Shown in pieces: positions 1 through 7,238 of a stretch of DNA of 10,632 bases. Under the pieces are notes generated by a model, which saw only the letters and a program-made list of their open reading frames with translations, had not been told where the DNA came from and did not search any database. Within the stretch, counting starts at the first letter, position 1, and each line of letters begins with the position of its first letter. Both the position numbers and the translations under genes were made by a program. The stretch is from Methanosarcina sp. UBA5 (GTDB lineage Archaea; Halobacteriota; Methanosarcinia; Methanosarcinales; Methanosarcinaceae): positions 1 through 10,632 of the forward strand of contig NZ_DAVG01000046.1 of NCBI RefSeq assembly GCF_002505485.1, written 5' to 3'.

Positions 1-292
1 CATTGTTTCCGATGGTAGCTCCGGCAAGGATCTGGAATGGGTCAGGCATGCAGCTTTTGGTTTCGCAGGTCGCGTATATTCGCTCTCCATCCTGGACATT
101 AAGCTCCTTCTTTGCAATATTGAGCATCTGGATACCGATTAATGCTCCGGAAGTAAGGAAGCCGTGAAAGGGGACGACCTTTTCGATCTGTGAAAGCAGC
201 TCAGGATCCTTTACCTGCTTCAGAATCGTCTCCATCTGGTGTTTTTCTTCATCTGAATTTTTATACAATTTGTACACCACCGTGGGTTTCAC
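1..292 (-). CDS. FmdE-family protein, 3' end beyond window
   Basis: The reverse strand is open from a GTG at 292 to the window edge and the protein continues outside. Visible residues include PFHGFLTSGALIG and, further on, ATCETKSCMPDPFQILAGAT, which match the FmdE domain (formylmethanofuran dehydrogenase subunit E-like; canonical pattern HGHLCPG followed by a D/K-S-C-x-x-D-x-x-Q-x-L-x-G block). FmdE proteins are metal-binding and found near molybdenum/tungsten formylmethanofuran dehydrogenase genes. Oddity: the usual Cys of HGHLCPG is absent here (HGFLTSG), while the SC-x-x-D-x-x-Q block is kept. Start is uncertain: GTG at 292, 280 or 277, TTG at 268, or ATG at 235 are all in frame, and none has a strong Shine-Dalgarno. 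The domain itself begins shortly after the ATG at 235. Family assignment is fairly sure; its role as a true Fwd/Fmd subunit is not shown. Confidence 0.75.
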   Translation of the reverse strand, partial: MKPTVVYKLYKNSDEEKHQMETILKQVKDPELLSQIEKVVPFHGFLTSGALIGIQMLNIAKKELNVQDGERIYATCETKSCMPDPFQILAGATIGNN

Positions 293-316
293 CGTTATGT
301 TTAAATAAACATAACG
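293..316 (-). promoter_or_regulatory. Perfect 24-bp palindrome, ModE-like operator candidate
   Basis: Arms CGTTATGTTTA (293-303) and TAAACATAACG (306-316) are perfectly complementary with a 2-bp centre (AA). The site is immediately upstream of the FmdE-family frame. CGTTAT-N12-ATAACG has the same half-sites and spacing that I recall for the ModE operator of the E. coli molybdate transporter operon. The centre read on the minus strand (TTTATTTAAA) could serve as a TATA element, so a bound repressor would block the promoter. If that TATA is used, transcription would begin near 277 and translation more likely at ATG 235. The symmetry is seen directly; the regulator identity is inference. Confidence 0.5.
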
Positions 317-385
317 CTAAAGACGTTGAATACAAACAGGATGAACTTAAGACAGTCAGGGTTATCTAGAGGAATTATATTATTA

Positions 386-494
386 GGACTTACGCGGTTG
401 AAACGTGGATAGCGTTAAACCTTTAACTGTCTAAACTTCATCTTTAACTACGGCTCTTATTGTGCGTGATTTTGTCTTGTAGGTGCACAAGTCC
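386..494. mobile_element. MITE-like element with GGACTT termini
   Basis: Left end GGACTTACGC (386-395) and right end, read on the other strand, GGACTTGTGC (494-485) form imperfect terminal inverted repeats. Outside them GGAATTATAT (371-380) and ATATAATTCC (501-510) are also perfect inverted repeats, so 371-510 as a whole is a near-palindrome with a loop of about 100 bases. No transposase is encoded. The left end continues as GCGGTTGAAAC, related to the termini at 8653, 8746 and 9572 in this window, which supports a dispersed element family. No clear target duplication is visible. Confidence 0.45.
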
Positions 495-536
495 CAATGT
501 ATATAATTCCAACATAACGCAGAAGGATACAGTGTA

Positions 537-578
537 TTTATAGGTAACTTTTTATAGGTAACTTTTTTACAGGAACTT
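537..578. repeat. 14-bp tandem repeat, two exact copies plus one degenerate
   Basis: TTTATAGGTAACTT occurs at 537-550 and again, head to tail, at 551-564. A third degenerate copy (TTTTACAGGAACTT) follows at 565-578. The array lies in non-coding DNA between the MITE-like element and the hairpin cluster. It could be replication slippage or a short array of protein-binding sites; nothing in the flanks decides this. Confidence 0.6.
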
Positions 579-637
579 ACTTATTTTTTAAGTGATATCG
601 GGAGAAATTTCAATATAAGGGATAGAACCTCTAATAT

Positions 638-729
638 TGGCTGGACACAGAAAAAAACACCAGCCAGAGCTCTATAGCTTCCAGATATGTAATGCTCAAT
701 ATATCTAAAACTGGAAGACGGAGCCTCCG
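638..729 (-). other. Cluster of three hairpins, possible small RNA
   Basis: Three stems occur in 92 bases: TGGCTGG/CCAGCCA (638-644 with 660-666), CTTCCAG/CTGGAAG (678-684 with 711-717), and CGGAG/CTCCG (719-723 with 725-729). On the minus strand a purine stretch and an AT-rich TATA-like element (735-756) precede the cluster by roughly the distance expected for an archaeal promoter. The last hairpin on that strand has a run of seven T in its loop. This arrangement could be a small non-coding RNA, or the 3' end of the weak frame at 763-984. No known RNA family is recognised. Confidence 0.25.
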
Positions 730-762
730 CGCTTAAAATATATATACATATCTTTTATAAAA

Positions 763-984
763 TTATCGATCAAGAAAAATTTTTTCTTCAAAAACAGGGT
801 AACCGCAAAAACTTCTTATTCTAACCGGCCAGTTCTCCATAAGAAACAGGAATATGTTATCATCCCTGGAAAACCGATCTAAAATTTCCATTCTTTTTCT
901 GTCCTGCACCCCGGCCTTTCTATAATCATCTTTCCACCTGTGGCAAATCAAAACAAGCCAGTTGCACAGGGAAAAACGAGGCAT
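763..984 (-). CDS. Possible small protein or gene remnant, 73 aa
   Basis: A 73-residue frame, rich in Arg/Lys and aromatic residues, with no recognised domain. In favour: its base composition is less AT-rich than the flanks, and its arginine codons are largely AGA/AGG as in the neighbouring real genes. Against: there is no Shine-Dalgarno before the ATG and no signal peptide or motif. It may be a fragment of a larger lost gene rather than a functional gene. Confidence 0.3.
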   Translation of the reverse strand: MPRFSLCNWLVLICHRWKDDYRKAGVQDRKRMEILDRFSRDDNIFLFLMENWPVRIRSFCGYPVFEEKIFLDR

Positions 985-1214
985 TGTCTAGTTCAACCAC
1001 CATAGACGAGTTGTTCTTAACTCTTGTAAACCTGTCTGAGAGATAAATAAACGATCTTTACCGGCTCCTCGTAAGATCTACTCAAATATCCATATCTTTT
1101 TTGTAACCTTAAATAAAACAGAACAATCACTTAATGTTATTAATATACAGTTTTATTACAATTAGTGTTACAAAATAGAAAATTATTAATCATAAGATAA
1201 TTAAGTACCTGTTA
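985..1214 (+). promoter_or_regulatory. Presumed promoter/operator region of the transporter operon
   Basis: This AT-rich stretch precedes the first operon gene. It holds a perfect 9-bp inverted repeat TTTTGTAAC (1109-1117) / GTTACAAAA (1167-1175) separated by 49 nt, and between them the short palindrome TTAAT-GTT-ATTAA (1131-1143). GTGTTAC at 1165-1171 equals the half-site I recall for NikR operators in some lineages (GTGTTAC-N13/14-GTAACAC), but no partner lies at that spacing. No unambiguous TATA box or Shine-Dalgarno precedes the ATG at 1215. A regulator of metal uptake could act here, which is inference. Confidence 0.35.
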
Positions 1215-1982
1215 ATGTCTTCTTCAGAAATCCAGATCAAAGAAATGGTAGCCCATAAATGGGACCTTGCATCCGAGACTTTTGATACTCATGCAGGACA
1301 CGGGATCCAGAGTCAAAAAGAAAGAGACGCCTGGAAGCGCGCTTTCCGGGATGTCTTTCCGGAAAAAGGCTTGAAAATTCTTGATGTCGGCTGCGGGACA
1401 GGAGAATTAAGCTTATTGTTTGCTGAGATAGGGCATGAGGTCGCGGGAATTGACATTTCCAGACAAATGCTGAAAGTAGCAAAAGTAAAGGCTGAAGCCT
1501 GCGGAGCTGACATAACCTTTAGGGAGGGAGATGCAGAAAACCCTCCTTTTGATACATCCTCTTTTGACATTGTATTCAGCCGTCATCTTCTCTGGACACT
1601 CCCGAATCCAAAAGTAGCCGTAGAGAACTGGAACAGGGTTCTACGGAAAAATGGGAAGGTCGTGATTATCGATGGAGTATGGGATAAGGGGACCCTGGAA
1701 TTCAGGGTTCGCAGAAACGCAGGTGCTCTTTTGACCCTGCTTCTTGAAAGAAAAGACCCCCGAAAAGGACACTCTGACTATTCCAATGAACTCAAAGCCC
1801 GGCTTCCGCATTCCGGAGGAGCTCCGCTTGAAAAAGTAAAGGAGTACCTGTCGAATTCGGGTTTTGAAAATATTCAGGTTTTTGACCTGAAAGAAGTAAG
1901 AGCTGCCCAGAAAGAAAAGATGCCGTTAGGTGAACGGATTGTACGCAGTTCTCAATACTATCTCATCTGCGGCCGAAAATAA
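1215..1982 (+). CDS. Class I SAM-dependent methyltransferase (copy 1)
   Basis: A 255-residue Rossmann-fold methyltransferase of the UbiE/type 11 kind, cytoplasmic. Motif I ILDVGCGTGE is at 55-64, the acidic residue ending the second strand is D80 (AGIDIS), and the GDAENPPF motif is at 105-112. The conserved block RHLLWTLPNP lies at 123-132. An N-terminal signature HAGHGIQSQKERDAW (26-40) precedes the SAM motif and is shared with the paralogue at 7235-7996, to which it aligns without gaps for at least the first 160 residues at a little over half identity by eye. That alignment supports the ATG at 1215 despite the lack of a clear Shine-Dalgarno. It is first in the operon, 28 nt before the binding-protein gene. 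The methyl acceptor is unknown; a ligand or chelator connected with the transporter is plausible but unproven. Confidence 0.85.
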   Translation: MSSSEIQIKEMVAHKWDLASETFDTHAGHGIQSQKERDAWKRAFRDVFPEKGLKILDVGCGTGELSLLFAEIGHEVAGIDISRQMLKVAKVKAEACGADITFREGDAENPPFDTSSFDIVFSRHLLWTLPNPKVAVENWNRVLRKNGKVVIIDGVWDKGTLEFRVRRNAGALLTLLLERKDPRKGHSDYSNELKARLPHSGGAPLEKVKEYLSNSGFENIQVFDLKEVRAAQKEKMPLGERIVRSSQYYLICGRK

Positions 1983-2010
1983 AATTCATTAAAAAAGATG
2001 GTGTTCCAAA

Positions 2011-3648
2011 ATGGAAAATAAAAACTCTCCCTTGATTATATTATTAATTATCCTGCTGACCTGCGCCATCCTGGCGACTTCCGGGTGCAGCAGTCCAGAA
2101 GAAAATGAAACGGACAACGCTGTCTCCGGGATGGAAGTTACCTCAGGATTGGAGGGCGCCTCCCAGCCGGAAGGAGGCTCTGACGATAATATCCTTGTAC
2201 TTGGTGAGATGTGGAATATCGAATCGATTGATCCAGTTAATGGTGACGGTACCTTGATCTGCGAGAAAGCTGCAATAACCGAAACTCTCGTTGGTGCCAA
2301 TGAAGATTTCTCGCTTAAGCCCGGGCTTGCAACTTCCTGGGAACAACTTGATGAAAATACCTGGGAATTTAAGCTAAGAAATAATGTTACTTTCCATGAC
2401 GGAAGCAAAATGACTGCAAAAGAAGTAAAATTCACTCTGGAAAAAGTCATTTCGGAAAACTCGAAAGTTGCTTCCATGCTAAAGGTAGATTCTATAGAAG
2501 TAGTTGACAACTATACTCTTAAAATCAAAACCAAAGAAATCAATCCTATCCTTCCTGGAGTTCTCCATTATCCTGATACCGCTATAATAAGTCCCTCTTC
2601 TTATAATGAAAAAGGAGAATTCGTAAAACCTGTTGGAACGGGCCCGTATAAATTCGAATCCTTTGACGAACAGACCAGAGTTCTGACGGTTGTAAAGAAC
2701 GAAAACTGGTGGGGAGGAGAAGTGGGGCTTGATAAAATGATCCTTAAGGGGATATCTGACCCAAACACAAGAGCAATGGCAATCGAAAATGGAGACGTTG
2801 ACTTTACTGTCGATGTACCCTATAGTGAAACTGACAGGATTGACGCCATAGATGGCATTAGCGTAGAGAAGTACAAAACTCCCAGAGTTTACAAACTTGA
2901 CCTGAATCTAAAGCATGAACCCCTTGAAGATGCCAGAGTAAGGCAGGCTATGTCCTATGCCATTAACAGGTCTGATATCGCAGAAAACGTACTATACAAT
3001 GTGGGAGAAGCTGCTGCAGGTCCTTTCCTACCCACTATGGTCTGGGCAAATAAGAGCCTGAAGCCCTACAGCCAGAATCTTGAGAAAGCTGATGAGCTCC
3101 TGGCAGCTGCAGGTTGGGTGGACACTGATGGAGATGGAATAAGAGATAAGGACGGAAAACCCCTCAAGTTCAACCTGCTTACTTATTCGGCAAGGCCTGG
3201 ACTTCCTCCAATGGCTGAAGCTATGGCTGCCCAGTTAAGGGAAGCAGGCATAGGCATAGAGACAGAAGTTATGGAGATGGGGTCAATCGATGATAGAAGG
3301 GAAAAGGGAGACTGGGACCTCTACCTTGCAGCTTACAATATTGCGATGGTCCCGGACCCAGAGTATATTCTTACAAACTGGTACATGACAAACGGAACTG
3401 ACAATACACCAGGGTATTCCAATCCAAAAGTAGATGCCTTGATAACAGAAGCCAGAAAAATCACGGACCTTAAAGAACGCTATAAAAAGTTCAATGAGGT
3501 AGAAGCTATCGTTTATGATGAACAGCCCATGATCATAGTGGCTTACTACGGCTGTGCAATCGTAAAGAAAGACTATGTAAAAGGATACGTCTTCGACCCG
3601 ACAGCTCACGACTACCGTATAAATGCAGATATGCATATCGAGAAGTAA
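2011..3648 (+). CDS. Family-5 substrate-binding lipoprotein (peptide/nickel type)
   Basis: A 545-residue extracytoplasmic solute receptor of the OppA/DppA/NikA family (SBP_bac_5). The N-terminus has a hydrophobic segment (8-22) and a lipobox-like TSGC with the lipidated Cys at 26, then an acidic linker, so it is probably membrane-anchored outside the cell. The domain runs from about residue 60; LKPGLATSW (102-110) and the following FHDGS-x-x-T-A-x-x-V block are the typical family signature. DTDGDGIRDKDG (371-382) resembles a calcium-binding loop, common in such proteins. It captures ligand for the permease pair encoded next. Peptide, nickel or metal-chelate are all possible, because family-5 sequences do not reveal ligand by eye. 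The start at 2011 is chosen because it gives the complete signal sequence; the preceding Shine-Dalgarno is weak. Confidence 0.88.
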   Translation: MENKNSPLIILLIILLTCAILATSGCSSPEENETDNAVSGMEVTSGLEGASQPEGGSDDNILVLGEMWNIESIDPVNGDGTLICEKAAITETLVGANEDFSLKPGLATSWEQLDENTWEFKLRNNVTFHDGSKMTAKEVKFTLEKVISENSKVASMLKVDSIEVVDNYTLKIKTKEINPILPGVLHYPDTAIISPSSYNEKGEFVKPVGTGPYKFESFDEQTRVLTVVKNENWWGGEVGLDKMILKGISDPNTRAMAIENGDVDFTVDVPYSETDRIDAIDGISVEKYKTPRVYKLDLNLKHEPLEDARVRQAMSYAINRSDIAENVLYNVGEAAAGPFLPTMVWANKSLKPYSQNLEKADELLAAAGWVDTDGDGIRDKDGKPLKFNLLTYSARPGLPPMAEAMAAQLREAGIGIETEVMEMGSIDDRREKGDWDLYLAAYNIAMVPDPEYILTNWYMTNGTDNTPGYSNPKVDALITEARKITDLKERYKKFNEVEAIVYDEQPMIIVAYYGCAIVKKDYVKGYVFDPTAHDYRINADMHIEK

Positions 3649-3652
3649 AAAC

Positions 3653-3709
3653 GGAAGGAAATCTCGAAAGGGTATGGCAGGCTAAACCGTACCCTTCGAT
3701 TTTCCTTTC
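3653..3709 (+). promoter_or_regulatory. Long intercistronic hairpin after the binding-protein gene
   Basis: Beginning five bases after the stop codon, bases 3653-3677 pair with 3687-3709 in a stem of about 20 pairs. The top is GGGTATGG with CCGTACCC (one G-T pair) closing a 9-nt loop, then CGAA/TTCG, then GGAAA/TTTCC, with one bulge and a small internal loop. No T tract follows, so it is not a clear terminator. Such hairpins between binding-protein and permease genes are known elsewhere to protect the upstream mRNA or reduce downstream transcription, which would give excess binding protein over membrane components. That role here is inference. Confidence 0.6.
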
Positions 3710-3768
3710 ACTCGAAGTAACGCGGACAAGTCATAATTCTCGTTTTCTGTCTACATTGAGGAGGAAGA

Positions 3769-4710
3769 ATGAAATATTTACTAAAAAGGGCGGGCTTCAT
3801 GATACTTACGCTTTTTGCAGTTTGTGCCCTGACCTTTTTCCTTATGAATGTTATTCCAGGAGGTACGGCTGAGTTAGTTCTCAAGCATACTCTTGTGGGT
3901 CTGGAAGATAGCGTAAGCAAAGAACAGGTTAACCAGATATCAAGCAGATACAACCTTGACGATCCTCTATATATACAATTTTTCAGGTGGATTAAAGAAG
4001 CAATAGTAACAGGAGACATAGGAACTTCCTATGTTTTCAAAAAGCCAGTCCTTTATCTTCTGGCTTTACGCCTTCCAGCTACTATACAGCTCGCAGGGGT
4101 GAGTATGGTAATTGCAATACTTGCAGGAGTAAGTATGGGAATTTACTCAGCCCTCAAGGAAAACAGGATTTCGGATCACATTCTTAGAATTGTTACTCTT
4201 TTTGGGGTCTCAATGCCCGGTTTCTGGGTAGCTCTGCTTCTTATCCTGATCTTTTCCCTGAAGCTGAAACTCGCGCCTGTGGCAGGTTACGGGAGCCTGG
4301 AAAATCTGTTTTTGCCAGCAGCAGCTCTTTCTCTTCATTCCGTTGCTGCGGTTATGAGAGTTACGAGGATAAGCATGCTTGAGACTCTGGGACAGGAATA
4401 TATCAGGTTTGCAAAAGCCAAAGGTCTTCCCTTATGGAAAATCGTAAGCAGGCATGCCCTTAAAAATGCCATGCTTCCTGTTATCACAGTTATTGGTTTT
4501 CAGATGGGGAGTTTGCTTGGAGGAGCTGTTGTGATTGAAAAGATCTTTGCCTGGCCAGGGATAGGAAGCCTGCTTGTGGACTCGATTTCGGCCAGGGATT
4601 TGCCTGTAGTCCAGGGCTGTGTGCTTGCGATAGTTACGATGTTTCTCTTTGTGCATTTCCTTGTGGATATGCTCTATACGCATCTGGACCCACGGATAAG
4701 GTACGGCTGA
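3769..4710 (+). CDS. nikB: ABC transporter permease, DppB/NikB type
   Basis: A 313-residue inner-membrane permease of the usual family length. The first transmembrane segment is at about 9-29, followed by a long external loop with the family block YNLDDPLYIQFFRW (61-74), then further helices around 101-127, 137-165, 180-198, 235-257 and 280-302. The EAA motif that contacts the ATPases lies at about 210-232 (EYIRFAKAKGLPLWKIVSRH), and the C-terminus DPRIRYG is typical. The start has a strong Shine-Dalgarno GAGGAGG at 3758-3764, four bases from the ATG. It pairs with the next permease to form the channel. The symbol follows the nickel-transporter naming by similarity only; dppB/oppB would fit equally. 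Confidence 0.9.
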   Translation: MKYLLKRAGFMILTLFAVCALTFFLMNVIPGGTAELVLKHTLVGLEDSVSKEQVNQISSRYNLDDPLYIQFFRWIKEAIVTGDIGTSYVFKKPVLYLLALRLPATIQLAGVSMVIAILAGVSMGIYSALKENRISDHILRIVTLFGVSMPGFWVALLLILIFSLKLKLAPVAGYGSLENLFLPAAALSLHSVAAVMRVTRISMLETLGQEYIRFAKAKGLPLWKIVSRHALKNAMLPVITVIGFQMGSLLGGAVVIEKIFAWPGIGSLLVDSISARDLPVVQGCVLAIVTMFLFVHFLVDMLYTHLDPRIRYG

Positions 4711-4714
4711 TATT

Positions 4715-5617
4715 ATGGACAATGTATTTGCTAATCGGCTAAGAAAAAAGAGTTTCTCGCTTCCGGAAGCTTACGGAAGTCAATTTGCAAAAAGAGTTTT
4801 TCAAAGAAAAGATATGCTTTTTGCACTGGCAGCCCTTTTGATTTTTGCCGGGCTTGCTCTTTTTGCTCCCTTTATTTCCCCTTACGACCCCAATGCAATT
4901 GACCTGAAAAACAAGAATCTGGGCCCTTCAGAGGAGCACATCCTGGGTACTGATTATCTTGGAAGGGATCTCCTGAGCCGAATCCTGATAGGGGCCCGGA
5001 CTTCTCTTTCAATTGCTTCAGGAGTAGTGCTGGTTTCCCTGTTTCTGGGAACTGCCGCAGGCTGTGCAGCAGGCTATTATGGAGGCCTTGTGGATGAAAG
5101 TATCTCCAGGGTTATAGATATCTTCCTTTCTTTTCCCGGGGTCATCTTTGCCCTCACCATTATGGGGGCACTTGGGACCGGGATTTTCAACCTGATGCTT
5201 GCCCTCTCGATAGTCCACTGGGCAAAGTACGCCAGGATGATGAGGGGGCAGGTCCTTTCTATCAAAAAACAGGAGTTTGTCCTTTCCGCCATAACGGGAG
5301 GGGCCGGAGATTTTTACATAATCCGCAAGCATATTGTGCCTAATGCCATAGCCACTCTCCTAGTGCTTGCAACAATTGACTTTGGGCACGTAATTCTCTC
5401 TATTGCTACACTTAGTTTTCTCGGAATAGGGCTGCCTGCCGATGTGCCTGAATGGGGAGCAATGCTTTCCGCAGGAAAGGAATTCATGAGGACAGCTCCT
5501 TATCAGACAATCTTTCCCGGGCTTGCCATAACATTCATTGTGATAATTTTCAGCATCCTTGGAGACGGCATGAGGGATATCCTTGACCCAAACCACGAAG
5601 GAGGCGAAATCGATTGA
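4715..5617 (+). CDS. nikC: ABC transporter permease, DppC/NikC type
   Basis: A 300-residue second permease subunit. It has the OppC N-terminal helix (about 33-53) ending in APFISPYDPN, then the hallmark HILGTDYLGRDLLSRILIGA (75-94) and a permease domain with about five more helices. The EAA-type motif lies at about 187-211 (EFVLSAITGGAGDFYIIRKH). The end, GDGMRDILDPN, is typical of the family. The gene follows the first permease by four bases, suggesting translational coupling, and its own Shine-Dalgarno is weak. The nikC symbol is by family resemblance; ligand is not determined. Confidence 0.9.
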   Translation: MDNVFANRLRKKSFSLPEAYGSQFAKRVFQRKDMLFALAALLIFAGLALFAPFISPYDPNAIDLKNKNLGPSEEHILGTDYLGRDLLSRILIGARTSLSIASGVVLVSLFLGTAAGCAAGYYGGLVDESISRVIDIFLSFPGVIFALTIMGALGTGIFNLMLALSIVHWAKYARMMRGQVLSIKKQEFVLSAITGGAGDFYIIRKHIVPNAIATLLVLATIDFGHVILSIATLSFLGIGLPADVPEWGAMLSAGKEFMRTAPYQTIFPGLAITFIVIIFSILGDGMRDILDPNHEGGEID

Positions 5618-6555
5618 GTCTGCTTGAAATAAGAGACCTTTCGGTTGAGTTCCCTGCAGGGGAGAACACTGTGAAAGCAGTTTCTCATGTCTTCTTTAAT
5701 GTAAGGGAAGGAGAAACTTTCGGGATAATCGGGGAAAGCGGGTCAGGAAAATCTGTTATCGGTCTTGCCCTGCTGAGGCTTCTCCCGGCAAACGCGAATA
5801 TTTCAGGAGCAGTGCTTTTTCATGGACAGGACCTTTTTTCCCTTAGACCTTCAGAACTCAGGAAAATTCGAGGAAAATGCATTTCTCTTATGCCACAGAA
5901 CCCTGCCGGAGCCCTGAACCCTGTCCTGAAAAACCGGCTTCAGATAGAGGAAGTTTTCGAAGAAAGAGGAATTGACAAAAAGGAGGGGATGAAAAAATCG
6001 CTGAGGCTCATGAAAAAACTCCTTTTGAAAGATCCCGAAAAACTCTGCGACCTCTATCCCCATCAGTTGTCTGGAGGCATGAGGCAGCGTTTGGTCGCTT
6101 GCATGTCTCTTTCTTTTGAGCCCGAACTTTTGATTGCGGATGAACCTACAAAAGGGCTGGATCCCGAGGCAAAGGAAGGAGCAGTGGAGCTTTTTACTAA
6201 AATAAAAAAAGAGTATGGGAAGACAATGCTCCTGATAACCCATGATCTCGATCTGGCTCTTGAGGTTTGCGACCGGATAGCTGTGATGTATGCAGGAGAG
6301 ATTGTGGAACTGGATAAGGCTTCAAAAGTTTTGGGCACACCCCTGCATCCCTATACAAAAGGGCTTGTTCGGGCTCAGCCCAGAAACGGGCTTGTTCCCC
6401 TGAGCGGGCAGAGCCCAAGCAGGATAAGCCTTCCTGAAGGCTGCCTTTTCCATGAGAGGTGCAGGTACTCGGGTATTGAGTGTTTCAGAAAACACCCTGA
6501 AATGAAAAACCATAAAGGAGGCTGGATCAGGTGTCACTTCCAGTCCTTGCAGTAA
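5614..6555 (+). CDS. nikD: ABC transporter ATPase, DppD/NikD type
   Basis: A 313-residue nucleotide-binding subunit. Walker A GESGSGKS (40-47), Q-loop Q95, signature LSGGM (152-156), Walker B LLIADE (172-177) and switch His210 are all intact, so it should hydrolyse ATP. The D-loop reads KGLD instead of the common SALD/TALD. After the ATPase core comes the oligopeptide/dipeptide C-terminal domain (TPLHPYTKGLV, about 266-276 onward) with the cysteine cluster CLFHERCRYSGIEC plus a final Cys near the end, a pattern linked in DppD-type proteins to an iron-sulfur cluster. The start is an unusual TTG at 5614, supported by AAGGAGG at 5598-5604. It overlaps the previous stop codon, so translation is probably coupled. 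Confidence 0.9.
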   Translation: MSLLEIRDLSVEFPAGENTVKAVSHVFFNVREGETFGIIGESGSGKSVIGLALLRLLPANANISGAVLFHGQDLFSLRPSELRKIRGKCISLMPQNPAGALNPVLKNRLQIEEVFEERGIDKKEGMKKSLRLMKKLLLKDPEKLCDLYPHQLSGGMRQRLVACMSLSFEPELLIADEPTKGLDPEAKEGAVELFTKIKKEYGKTMLLITHDLDLALEVCDRIAVMYAGEIVELDKASKVLGTPLHPYTKGLVRAQPRNGLVPLSGQSPSRISLPEGCLFHERCRYSGIECFRKHPEMKNHKGGWIRCHFQSLQ

Positions 6556-7238
6556 ACGAACTGGCAATGAGCTTTGGGACTCTTGAGGTGTTCAGAAACG
6601 TCAGTTTTTCGGTATCTCGCGGAGAAACCGTGGGACTTTTCGGAAAAAGCGGGTCAGGAAAAACCACTATTGGTAAGTGTATTGTAGGGCTTGAAAGACC
6701 TACAGGAGGGGAAATCCGGGTTCAGGGAGAGAATATACTGAACATGGGAAAAAAAGAGTTTAGGAAATTGCGCCCTAAAATCCAGATGATTTTCCAGCAT
6801 CCTGAGACTTCCCTTGACCCCCGCATGAAAGCCTTTGAAAACCTTATAGAGCCTCTGAAACTCCATTCCGGGCTAAAGCAAGAAGCTCTCCTGAAACGGG
6901 GAGAGGAACTGGCAGAGCTTACAGGGCTGCGCCCTGAACACCTTGCTCGTTATCCGGTTCAGCTCAGCGGAGGGGAAATCCAGAGGATAGTGCTCGCAAG
7001 GATCATGGCTTTATCCCCAGATTTTATAGTTGCTGACGAGCCAACTTCCATGCTTGATGTTTCAGTCCAGGCACAGATTCTACGCCTTATGCAGAAGCTT
7101 CAGAGGGAGACAGGCGTTTCCTACTTGCTGATCTCCCATGACCTTGAGGTGTTAAAGAAAGTCTGCCACAGGATTGCTTACCTCGATAACGGGACCATTA
7201 CCTCAATTGAAAATATAAATAGAGGCGTTAAAATATGA
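6531..7238 (+). CDS. nikE: ABC transporter ATPase, DppF/NikE type
   Basis: A 235-residue second ATPase. Walker A GKSGSGKT (38-45), Q-loop Q89, signature LSGGE (145-149), Walker B FIVADE (165-170) and His203 are present. Unlike its partner it lacks the C-terminal oligopeptide extension, so it is shorter than a typical DppF and closer to NikE length. The start is GTG at 6531 with AAAGGAGG at 6514-6521; the gene overlaps the end of the partner ATPase by 25 bases in another frame. The two ATPases should form a heterodimer beneath the two permeases. Confidence 0.9.
   Translation: MSLPVLAVNELAMSFGTLEVFRNVSFSVSRGETVGLFGKSGSGKTTIGKCIVGLERPTGGEIRVQGENILNMGKKEFRKLRPKIQMIFQHPETSLDPRMKAFENLIEPLKLHSGLKQEALLKRGEELAELTGLRPEHLARYPVQLSGGEIQRIVLARIMALSPDFIVADEPTSMLDVSVQAQILRLMQKLQRETGVSYLLISHDLEVLKKVCHRIAYLDNGTITSIENINRGVKI

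Noticed and set aside
496..519. Second ModE-like site ending ACATAACG
   Set aside because: Only one half matches; the opposite half-site has almost no agreement.
1128..1139. CACTTAATGTTA, also present at 10381-10392
   Set aside because: A 12-base match is expected several times by chance in a window of this size.
1165..1171. GTGTTAC as a NikR operator
   Set aside because: It equals a recalled half-site, but the required inverted partner at 13-14 bases is absent, so nickel control cannot be claimed.
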